Source of the DNA: Trachythela sp. YZ-2020
Lineage: Eukaryota > Cnidaria > Anthozoa > Malacalcyonacea > Clavulariidae
Reading direction: 5' to 3'
NCBI GenBank assembly: GCA_016169945.1
Contig: JADLSH010000050.1
Span: 248,001 to 312,000, forward strand
Length of the DNA stretch: 64,000 bases
Shown here: piece after piece, positions 54,534-64,000 of the stretch
How the letters are laid out: each line of letters starts with the position of its first letter
How positions within the stretch are numbered: position 1 is the first letter of the stretch
Translations under genes and position numbers: made by a program
The notes under the pieces: generated by a model
The model's input: only the letters and a program-made list of their open reading frames with translations
Told to the model about the DNA's origin: nothing
The model's database searches: none

Positions 54534-57500
54534 TCAAGGCTGTAGTTTGATTTCCTCATCAAGACGGATAACCTCGTTATAAAAAGATTTCATAGGTATC
54601 TCTTCACCATCACCTTCGGGGTTGGCATCAGTTGGTTGAAACGCAATCCCCTTGGCCTTATTGTCGCTTGTGTCGAGTATTTTCGCCTTCAGTTTGGCCT
54701 CTCCGTGCGTTCGGTGGCGCTTTATGCGATAATAAATTGCAAAACTGATCATGACAATGAGAACAACAGCGGCGCCGACAATAAAAAAGAAGATAGTTTT
54801 GTCCAGGCCAAGAATTTTGTCATCGCCTGAACCAGCTTGTTTCTCATCTGCAGTAAATATATACAGTTATGAGAATCAGGTCAAAGTCAACAACGAAATA
54901 CAACGTGACAACCGTACAACAAGAATAAATGGATGAGAGTGTATATTTCAATAATTAAAAGCCTTTTACATGTACTACTAGCACTGGCAAAACTTGTCAT
55001 CATATAATGATGTACGTCACTGTTCAGCATGGTTGTTCAGAAAGCCAAATACAGCCAGTAGACTAAAACATACATACATATACATATATCGAACTCAAGA
55101 CTCAGAGGTGAAAGGCGCTTGCTCTGACGACTGCGCCACCGAAGCCCCGTACGTAACAGGTTGTTAACCTTTTTCAGGTCCCGGTTTTAAACTTCACGCT
55201 GACTGTTTTCAAAGGTCAAAAAGGTAATCTATCATATCATCTACTTTTGAAGATGTAGATTCACCATATAGTAATAACCAAACAAGCAATTTGTGATTGT
55301 GTATAAGCTAAATTTCGTTTCGTTACAACATAATTAGATAGGTTTTAAACTTGCCTTCTACGGTCTTTATTTGAACGGTCATATTGCCCAGCTTTCCAGC
55401 CTCTGCCACTTCCATCAATGATTTAAGAGAATCTTCGACTTTCTTCGTAAATAGCAACTCAAACTCCACAATTATACTGCCGCGTCTGTTAAAAAGGACA
55501 TCACAAAAGAAATAATTAGATAGCAGAAGGGGTTTGTTAAAACAACTTAATATTTCATTGTGTAAGGAAATGGACAATTCGATTTGTTTCTAGCAAACAA
55601 CTTAGATTGATTGATGATATGGTATTTTGACCGAATTATGGTGATTATCATGTATAGCATATTTTAAAAAGTAGAAGGTTATGTATTTCGGGTTTTGCTT
55701 TTGAATTTGTTGGATATGCGTCCTGCCAGGAATTTGGATATGTACTTTGCTATACATGCACGTAGTTAGATTGCCATGTAAAACCAAAATAATTTTACAT
55801 TTTATATAGTGCAGTCGAATTACATCAAGAAAAAGAAAAAATACAAATCTACATTTTAATTGGAGGAAACATTTCCTACCATGTTCAAATTTTTTATTAG
55901 TTGACACAGCAGAGATTCAAATAGATAGGAAATGCAATTAATGGATAAGGGCTATCAATAAACCATTTCAATCAATACTCACGCCATACTTTTGGTCTTT
56001 GTGATTGACATTCTATTCGCGCAATCTGTTGAAGCTTCGCACTTTGTTTACCTAAACAAGTCTTTTTTCCATGAATCTATAATGATTTTGAAGGATCTAT
56101 ATACCTGAATCCCTTGATGATAACATAGCTAAACCCAGCATGACTCTTGTAAATATTTCTTATCTAAAAATTGTAGATATTCTTAAGAAAATAAAATATT
56201 TTTTGCGAAAGATGTGTTTGATTGAACAGACTTGTTTCATGCTTTTATTACCGGCTGTATTCGCAGGCTAGCCTTTATATGCATGCAGCCAAGTTGAGTT
56301 AAACTGGCGTCCTATATGTAGTGCTACAGGCTAGTAATAAGTGAAGCAAAGTCAAACTTAGTTATAATCAATATCTCTGATAGATGCAATCATGGTGGTT
56401 GATAACTATTAAATATGTTATGCTTATATAAAAGGCTTCTCGGCATGTTGTATTATTTGTATCCGTTTCATCAGTTATTCTTAGCGTAATCTTTGTAAAC
56501 TAATCCTCAGAGCTGGGCTAAGTTATCTCAAACCTAACCTTTGTATCCTTATCCTATAACTATACCATAAACCTAAACCTAAACCTAAACCTAAACCTAA
56601 ACTTGAACCAAAAGCCTATATTAGAACGTCCAAAAACTATTCCCAGCGCTTTCAACCCCTGATTGAAGCTAGTTACTAAAAACCAATTTTCCCTCTGAAG
56701 CGTCCTACCCTTCATGTACGTAGAAAATGTCCAGTAAGCCCATAATAATTTATCAACAAACAAGCAAGAGCAAGTTGAAAACATGATATGTGATAAGCCT
56801 GTACCATGTCAGCAGTCGTGAAATTGATCTTTTCCACCTTTATATGTTTATGCCCTACTCACCTCAACTGTCAATTGAGATACGAGATTTTTGTACATTT
56901 TTGATGTTTTCGTTTCGAGTTGATCGTCCCATTTTTTATTTGTCAACGTCATTTCAGACTCCACTGAAAATTTCTCTATATCGAGAAAAAAGTATAAGTT
57001 TATTAATAATAGTGAAATCATTTAGCGCTACTTTACATCTGACAGGCGGATTTAAATTTAGGTGATAGAGAAGTGAGATGATCAAAAGCTTATGGATAAA
57101 GTGTTCAGTACCTAAAATGAGTGGAATATATGTTATTATATATCAAACATTAATGATTTCTGCCAAACCTTCGGTTGGTTTAAGTTCACACTGTTTTCCG
57201 TCTCCTTCAAACAAAGGTGGGCATTCTTCACAAGTAAATCCTTCAGAATTTTGAACAGGTGAACACTTAAGACCTGGATAGCATGGCTGTTTCTCACAAG
57301 GATTTGGACGTATTTCACAAAGGGTTCCAGAGTATGGTTCTTCACATTGACAGAGATAGTCTGACGGTTGCATTGGATATGGAATTGTCTTCTTTTGGTA
57401 ACATACACCATTGTGTTCACATGGACATTCCATGGCAGTCACCTGCAAAACTAAAATGTCCTTTGCACCCATCTCATCTTCAACTTGTACATAAACTGTT

Positions 57501-57693
57501 CCATTTTCTTTAAGATTCGATACTATAAGCAATTGTTTCACGATTCGAGTTCTAGTTAAAGTTCCATTCGATAATAACAAGGTAAATGTCATGTCTTGAC
57601 TTTCAGGGTCTTCTGCCTTGATCTGAATTTGTAAGTCTTTATTCAAGATGGCGTACACTGAACTTGGAGTGGTAAACTGAGGAGGCTGATTTT
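54534..57693 (-). CDS. Mucin-like EGF-SEA transmembrane protein, 3' exons of a host gene
   Basis: Five exons join in phase on the minus strand: 57693-57169, 56975-56863, 56163-56105, 55485-55355, and 54851 to the stop near 54534. Exon 1 has a cadherin-like repeat (NQPPQFTTPSS, IKAEDPESQ) and Cys-rich EGF modules (CPCEHNGVCY, CQCEEPYSGTLC). Exons 2-4 form a SEA domain: KKWDDQLETKTSKMYKNL, then SHAGFSYVIIKGF, then RRGSIIVEF with the G-S self-cleavage site. The last exon has a 22-residue membrane helix (FFFIVGAAVVLIVMISFAIY) and a short cytoplasmic tail. Architecture matches mucin-4-like proteins of corals. The intron after 55355 would use a GC donor (GAAG|GCAAGT). The 5' part is outside or lost. 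Confidence 0.87.
55546..56411. repeat. Copy 2 of repeated segment, containing a SEA exon
   Basis: Partner of 45717-46411. It spans the two introns on either side of the 59-bp SEA exon (56105-56163). Confidence 0.8.
56568..56602. repeat. (CCTAAA)n microsatellite
   Basis: Five to six CCTAAA hexamers (TTTAGG on the other strand) in the intron between the first and second SEA exons. Confidence 0.9.
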
Positions 57694-57975
57694 CTAAAAT
57701 TGTAATCACCCAGTTTTAGTTTTGTTTCACAATACTATTTTTCGATACACTATGCAATCTGTGTTAACATGGCTCGATACAATTTTTAAGAAATCATTTC
57801 TGGGCGTACGGTTTGACATTCTTGGACTTTGTATATTTCCGTGCTAGACAGCGGATATGGGGATGTTAGACCGTTATGGAAACATACACGTAAGAATTCT
57901 CCAAAATAGCCTATTTCTTGCAGTCGAAAAAGTAACGGAACAATAAAGTTTCGTTCATTGTAGTATACAGTAACG

Positions 57976-60217
57976 CAATCTCGTACCACGAGCCTGCGAT
58001 CCTTTAGGAAGAATCAAAGGCTCTGGGATAATCCATAACCGGAAGCCCGAAATCGTGGCTAAGACCACACTGCGCATGCGTTCGCAAGACTCAAAACAAA
58101 TTCTACAAATATACTGTTGTTTCGTATATAAACCATGAAAATATATCGTTTTTGGCAGCAAATCTAAATGTTCTTCGTAGTACGTTGCAAGAGGAGTATA
58201 AATACGATAGAATAAAGAAAACATTGTAATCAAAAGAGTCGATATGGAGCAGTGAAGAATGTTTTATAGCGAAGAAAATGTTGCAGTTGAGTAATTAACT
58301 GTATATTTTTGTCCTTTGGCACTGTTACTATGGAAAATCTTGAATTATACGGATCCTTGTCTTTCTACCATCAAAATTGAGCCGTTTAACGCTCGTAAGT
58401 TCGTCCAAGCTGAAACAATGCGTGACATTTTGGGTACTAAAGTCCAATCTAAAAACTATTAACATGGCTGGAACGTACTATGCGATTGGACGACAAGAGG
58501 AAACGCTAAAGTAACCTTAAACATCTTGTAGATCAAAGGAATATCAAACGAAGCTTAAAGTTATTAACTGAAAATTGGTTCCATTATATTATGAGCCATA
58601 TAGTATACTAGTATAGTAAGAAACTTCACATGACAGGATCTTTGTACTATAAATGAGCCAGCCTGATTGGTGAGCCTGTCCAGCTCTTTCGAACAGCCTG
58701 TAAGCTTCATACTTGACATACCCATTGATTTCTACCAGTGATCAAGGTAGTTTGATGTACTTGAAAGATGGGGGCATACATAACACTTGGTATAATAGTC
58801 CCCTTGGTAAATAGACCCTTCTTGTAGCTTGCTCAAAATCTTTTGCAATCTTGGACATAACTGGTTGAGACTACCTTTCACTCTATACAAAATTTGCATA
58901 CCTCTTATAATAATTTCCCTGTAAAATCATGTTGCACTTCGTAAGCCCCCACTCCCCCAAGTCAACTTGAACTGGTGATTTAGTAAATTACCAAAAGTTG
59001 TTTCAGCCACATTGTTCACAACATTAAACTGGGGAAGCATGTGTGACAAAGTTTGTTTTGTCAATATACATTAACTTTGCACTATTGTGAGAAATAGTCT
59101 CAAGCATTATGTCTAAGATTGTACCTGTGTGATTATATTACATGCTGTTGTTGAAAAAAACATTAAATTATATTATGTTTTTACAGTGGGAGTATGTATT
59201 CTCCTGCCAGGATTGACCCTTGCCTAATAAGCCACAAAACTGTATATAAAAGTATCCATATACATGGTATACTTATTATTAATGTGTATGACTAATTTGT
59301 TATATATTCTTAATACAAGTATGCAGGCTAGAATAGAAGATAAGTATTTAACAATGCCTGCTGCATTAACATATATAGATAAGAGTTACAGGCTAACTCC
59401 AAAAATCTTGTGAAGGCAGTGGAGCTAGATGTCCAAACCTGGAGTTACTAGCTAACAACTGCAAAAATCATGTGGATCTAGTTATCTTAGCCTGGAGTTA
59501 CTGTCTACCTCCAAAACTCATCATCGCGGATCCCCAAGTCACACCTAGAGTTTCATTTCAGGACTCATTCGTGTCCCCAGGCTACTAGTTTTGGCCGGCT
59601 GGTGGACCCCAGAACCCTGCGGTTGCGCCGGTATAGCCTAGCTCCATTCAAAGATTGGCAACCTCCACAAAAATAGAATCTACAGGCATGATCAACATTA
59701 GCTGATTAGGCAGCTAAATACCAACTGCTTTTTCAAATGAATTATAAATCAAATATATAGTCTGTTATTCACGATCAAATAAAAAGTTATGATAAAGAAT
59801 AACGATTTTCAAGACCAAGATAAAGAATATTTCCAAAATATTAAAGCATATAAAAAATTTTTGTGGGCTAATAAATTTCAGCCAAAATTTGAATAAAGTT
59901 TTTACGTTCTATTTCATGTGTGACATTCATTAAATATTACAAACTTAATACTGTACCTTTCTTTATATTTTCCGTGTAATATTACAGAAGATTATTCACC
60001 TTATCACAGCTAAAATTACTCTGAAATACAAGAAACAATATTCGCACTCCTAAACGGCAGCCATCTTGTATATATAATTACCCGGTTAATAATTTATTGT
60101 CGCATTATTGCGACATACCATTCCGTATCAACGAACAATCATATTCACTTCCGGTTATGGATTATCCCAGAGCCTTTGATTCTTCCTAAAGGATCGCAGG
60201 CTCGGGGTACGAGATTG
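57976..60217. mobile_element. Element with 70-bp inverted ends (possible Mutator-like)
   Basis: Left CAATCTCGTACCACGAGCC (57976-58045) and right (60148-60217) are inverted copies with one difference seen over about 70 bp. The flanks ACAGTAACG and ACAGTAAGG form a 9-bp direct repeat with one mismatch, as in MULE-type elements. The 2.1 kb interior is AT-rich and has no transposase. It is inserted just upstream of the visible mucin-like exons. Confidence 0.75.
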
Positions 60218-60587
60218 ACAGTAAGGTTGTGTTCTCGTGCCCAGTACATGCTGGGGCACACGTGTAAAATAGGTCCGCTATATTGTATATATTTGACATT
60301 AAAGTTGTTGTGTTAATACTGTCAGTAAGACTTCTAACACTCTTTATCGTCCGACCGTAAAAGCGCTGTATTTACGATCAGTTGTTTCAAATGTAAATAT
60401 CTCCAGACGTGTTTACTCTCTGGCAACAGGACACGCGTCATTCGATGGCTTATAACTTCCTCTTTAAAATGTATGTGGTTTATCCCGGTTCATATTACAT
60501 ATCCAAATTAATTTGCATACATGTTCATAAATTATCTAAAAATTTTACAATTATTGTTGATGTAAACCTAAATTGCCAGAACAGGAT
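60218..60587. other. No recognisable gene
   Basis: Sequence CTCTTTATCGTCCGACC near 60340 resembles the inverse of GGACGATAAAGAGTAC at 63107. Nothing else is seen. Confidence 0.4.
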
Positions 60588-60589
60588 TC

Positions 60590-62640
60590 AGAATTTCCCA
60601 GCAAGTGTTACACAAAAGTTGTAGCTCGTAAAAAAAGGAATATTGTTGGAAAGTTTCATTGCCTTTGGTAGAACTATTTTTTTTATTTTTTTTGAAATTC
60701 GCATACAAATAATCGCTGACCATGCTGGAGAAGCGTACTCTATACGGGACCTAATAAAGGTTGAATATATAATAACAAGATTTTTGACACTCAAACCAGC
60801 CTTTTTTACTGACGCAAAGCGTACAGTCTGGAATTCGATTTTTTGATGACATAATCAACGTGGTCGGACCAAGAAAGATCATTCATTAGCATCACTCCGA
60901 GCAGTTTAAATGAAGACACAGACTGCACCAAAACGCCATGACATTGTGGTCAACCAAGTCAAAGCCCTTCTTAAAATCTGCAAAAAAATATTCTAACAGA
61001 ACATTGACCATGGTCTAGCGCAGAAAGGATCAAATGGAGAAGATACACAAGAGCTTGGGTTGTTGACTTCTTTGGAAGGGCAAATTGCTTCGGATCTAAT
61101 TTATGAGCTACTTCAGACGTGAGGGATTTTAAAACAAAACCTTCCATCACTTTTGATATCTGAGCTGTTAAAGATATCGGTCTTAAGTCATCTTCGATAG
61201 TTGAGGGAGGTGACACCTTAGGTATAAGAACTACAAAGGCACGCTTTAGTAGATCGGGAAACACTCCCTGACTCATTGACGCATTATACATATCAGTAAT
61301 GACCGGAGCGAATTTGAAGGCAAAATACTTAAGAATTTTATTGGGATTCATATCAGGGCCAGGAGACTTGGTGGTCTTTAGATGTTTCAACTCTGAATAA
61401 ACTTGCCCTATATGGGCAAGTAAACTATCAGAAACTTCAAATTCCTGGACAATAGTATGCCTTGGCAGAGGTTCAAAATGCGACGTTAGTCCAACAAGAA
61501 AATCGTTATATGACTCAGCCAAATCCTGGAATGTTGGGTTTACGTCAGAAAGCAACTGATGGACCCACAATCCTGGCCAAAAGTCCTTGGGACACCTTAA
61601 CGTTTTGTTATATTTTATTGCAATCTTAAAGGAAACCAGGGACGTAACCAGGGGGGAGCCGAGAGAGGGTAATATTTAGTGCTAATATTTAATGCAAAAC
61701 CAGGAATTATGCACCACATATAGCCACAACTACCTTTAATCCCCACAGGGCTCCCCCCCCCTTTGAAAGCTCTGGTTACGTCCATGAAGGAAACAGCATT
61801 TATCGGGCAACTGAGTTTCCTAAACACTCCTCCCCCCATCCCCTCCAAACAATGTTGGATTTACGGGAATGTTGAAGTGAAATTTGGCAAACTTCCAACA
61901 TTGAAAAGGGGTAGGGGAGAGGAGGGGAAGGTGACTTTTGAAAATTAAGTCTATAAAATGCTCAGTGTCCCAAGACTTTTGTCCAGGATTGCAGGACTCT
62001 TTCGATTTGAGGCCATCCAATGATTTAACCTCCTTCCACCATCTGGTAGGATTAGAAATTTTCAACTTTTCAACTGAATTCATATAATACTTTTTACGAG
62101 CCGATTTAACATCTCGTTGTACTTTATTACGCCAGTACTTGTAGGATTCGGATACTAATAGAGGACTTAAGTGATTGCGTAATCCATGGTTTATCTGACT
62201 CTCTCACATTGGTTAACTTTGTTGGGAAATAACATTCAATCATGGCAGAAGTAATCTCATTAAACTTCTCATACTTCTTGTTAGCGTCAGGGATTTCATA
62301 AATCTCCGTCCAATCAAAAGATGTTATCATTTGGCCGAAAGACCTAACGTTGCTATCTCTCAAATCTCTTTTGTATATCCGCTTATTGTTAGGCTTCTCA
62401 GCACGACTAACATGCGACTTAATTAGAATGCAATTGTTTTCACTCGGACCCAAGGGAGGTAGCTGGCTTACCACAAAACGGACTTTCTTAGTGTTTGTAA
62501 GGCACCAATCAAGGATGGAATTGCATCTTGTGGGAACTTTGATTATTTGGATAAGTCCAGTTAGTCTTTTTAAGTGGTTTTCATCAAATAATGTACTAAC
62601 TGAATTAAACTCCCCAGTAACATATAACGTCACTGTTGCT
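60590..62640 (-). mobile_element. LINE family A, copy 3, 5'-truncated with nested MITE
   Basis: Minus-strand order: endonuclease end (VTGEFNSVSTLF, PTRCNSILDW, GPSENNCILI; 62633-62127), linker (RWWKEVKSLDGL; 62083-61990), MITE, RT start (KTTKSPGPDMNPNKIL, LRPISLTAQISKV; 61570-60971), a shift in a T-run near 60985, ADFKKGFDLVDHNV, then an internal deletion straight to SSFKLLGVMLMNDLSW (thumb) and FIRSRIEYASPAWS. The catalytic box is deleted. The 5' end lies inside the endonuclease, the usual truncation by incomplete reverse transcription. Confidence 0.82.
61570..61992. mobile_element. MITE in LINE, itself holding a second inverted-repeat unit
   Basis: The ends CAATCCTGGCCAAAAGTCCT and inverse of CAATCCTGGACAAAAGTCTT break the LINE linker after SKESC. 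Inside, CAGGGACGTAACCAGG (about 61637) and its inverse TGGTTACGTCC (about 61773) mark a nested unit of about 150 bp. No clear target duplication. Confidence 0.7.
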
Positions 62641-63151
62641 TGCTATAAACCAATGAAAATCCGCCACGTACTTTCAAGCCGATAGGGTGCAAAGATCCCG
62701 GAGATTTTAGCTTTCGAAGTTGTCCGAGCGTGGGCCGACGCTGCAACAAGAAGGCATTTTCGCGAGAATTGCCATAAAAGGGCTAGATTATTTTGTAATG
62801 TAAACAAAATGACCGCGTTTTAAAGATATTTACAATCTCTGTCGAATGGTGGTATTTACAAATTTGTAGCGTGTAAACCAAAGGTAGGAAAGAGAAATGA
62901 ATATTTAATTAGTTTATATTTTATTAATTTTTAAACAAAACAAAATTCAGAGTGTTTCAAAGCGGCTAAATCGGCCGCATAGCGTTGTAAACAAACAAAA
63001 TTTACTTCTCTAAAGAGATCGTAAAACGCTGAATCGAACGGTAGTGTTTTGGTCCAGCAAAGTCGTTGGTTTTCATAGGACGATATCGTCCTATGAACAT
63101 TAGGACCGGACGATAAAGAGTACTAAACACCGTATTGTTAACTTAAGATTT
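62641..63151. other. No recognisable gene
   Basis: Mixed sequence with a palindromic TAGGACGATATCGTCCTA near 63077-63094. No domain-bearing ORF. Confidence 0.45.
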
Positions 63152-63396
63152 TATCATAGAATAGGAAATGACTAGAAGGGCTACCTGAGGCGGAACCTTT
63201 GAAGTTTTTGACGCTGCGCATGTCGCATTACGCACGTTCATTACCATTATTCTAGCCAGTCAATTGCATTTTCTGGCCGATAAACACGCTGAACTGGCTG
63301 GTCCGCCATTATTCTGGCCAGAAAAACTGCATAAAAATAGGGGGTCACGTTTCACTACTGAGTGGCCCTTCTGGTCATTTCCTATTCTGTGATTTT
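63152..63396. mobile_element. MITE with AGAATAGGAAATGAC ends
   Basis: The left end CATAGAATAGGAAATGACTA and inverse right end CACAGAATAGGAAATGACCA (about 35 bp) enclose about 245 bp. ATTTTA lies directly right of the element and one base left of it, a possible 6-bp duplication. Internal TTCTGGCCAG motifs are repeated. Confidence 0.7.
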
Positions 63397-63529
63397 ACTA
63401 TGCATGTATATACGTTGATGCCTTGTTTCAGAGGTTTATGTTAATTCTTTGACATTTGGTAAATAACAAATTGCTTAAAGTAATATGTCGAATACGATAT
63501 TGAGGACTTTACCGGATATCCAGTCCGCG

Positions 63530-63750
63530 CAATTAGTTCACTCCGAGGCAATGGCGAGAACCTAACCAATTGAATTTGAAGGACAGGATGTGGAAGCGCA
63601 CCGGAATCGCAGGGCCGCGGATTCAATTCCTGCCAGAGGACCTAGTGTTGCATTTTCGCAACCGTTCCTGGTTAGGTCTTAAATTGTGTATATATCTACT
63701 CACTTGGATTATCCACCAAACCCAGTATACATTACATTACATACATTAAG
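63530..63750 (+). repeat. tRNA-derived SINE-like repeat (tentative)
   Basis: GGATTCAATTCC (about 63618) fits a Pol III B box, and the unit ends in an ACATT-type tail (ACATTACATTACATACATT, about 63730). The A box is not clear. The minus-strand ORF here (63441-63626) is taken as a shadow. Confidence 0.4.
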
Positions 63751-64000
63751 TAATTTTTTTTTACTTTAGGGGGTATGTCTTAAACCCTAAAATTCAAGAA
63801 CCCACTCTTCCAGGGGCACAGACACTGCACCCCCCCCTAAAATTTATTTCATCTCCCCCAGCATGTACACCAAAATCTGGCCTTCGTCACTAGCAACCGG
63901 GCAGTCATGGCCGATGTTGTGGGACTAGCAGTGTTGTATATTTTTGGCTGCAGCCGACACTGGACCCCAAGGTTACAGATTTTTATAGAACAATATATGA

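Noticed and set aside
57786..57989. 67-codon minus ORF as a further mucin-gene exon
   Set aside because: It runs into the 57976-60217 element's end, has no acceptor or donor that fits, and shows no EGF or SEA features.
1..64000. CRISPR array, bacterial operons or phage genes
   Set aside because: None seen; spliced exons, LINEs and hAT/Harbinger elements show eukaryotic DNA.

Overview
This is intron-bearing, AT-rich animal DNA packed with transposable elements. The best guess is a cnidarian, probably an anthozoan: the one clear host gene is a split EGF-SEA-transmembrane mucin-like gene of a kind common there, and the repeat mix (CR1/L2-like LINEs, Penelope, hAT, PIF/Harbinger, Polinton-like DNA) fits. 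The assignment rests on protein style only. No bacterial-type operon, CRISPR array or rRNA gene is seen.

Layout. 1-5046: decayed LINE (family A) split by a 2.06 kb non-autonomous hAT with perfect 18-bp terminal inverted repeats (TIRs) and an 8-bp target-site duplication (TSD). 5048-8763: a second LINE (family B) with a nearly whole reverse transcriptase (RT), a 3' stem-loop and an (ATTG)n tail. 8867-12540: complete-length hAT whose transposase has one in-frame stop. 12650-15703: another family A LINE. 15704-18036: fold-back element whose arms each carry a Bcl-2-like ORF. 18301-20465: LINE and Penelope remnants. 22378-23218: broken neuronal-calcium-sensor-like gene. 23267-27137: PIF/Harbinger element (transposase plus Myb-like gene). 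27582-30458: two non-autonomous elements.

30923-37655: a 6.7 kb element with AG...CT ends and a 6-bp TSD, the Polinton/Maverick signature. It carries inverted GRF-zinc-finger ORFs, a tRNA-like gene, an acidic ORF, half of a fold-back element and a spliced C2H2 gene. 39822-44001: a young gypsy-type LTR retrotransposon with identical 166-bp LTRs, sitting in GATATC-rich satellite DNA. Its primer site matches its own predicted transcript start, which implies Tf1-like self-priming. 44002-45700: the rest of the satellite and fold-back arm, then a broken acidic ORF followed by a histone-like stem-loop. 47835-48649: small hAT element. 49026-52413: frameshifted family B DNA polymerase of the Polinton/virus type. 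53120-54005: LINE fragment.

54534-57693 (minus): five exons of the mucin-like gene whose phases all join, including a SEA domain with its GS cleavage motif and one likely GC-AG intron. 57976-60217: element with 70-bp TIRs and an imperfect 9-bp TSD. 60590-62640: 5'-truncated LINE with a nested MITE. 63152-63750: a MITE and a SINE-like repeat.

Most coding signal is therefore mobile-element protein, largely decayed. The likely intact or nearly intact units are the gypsy element (one +1 shift between gag-protease and pol) and the host mucin-like exons.
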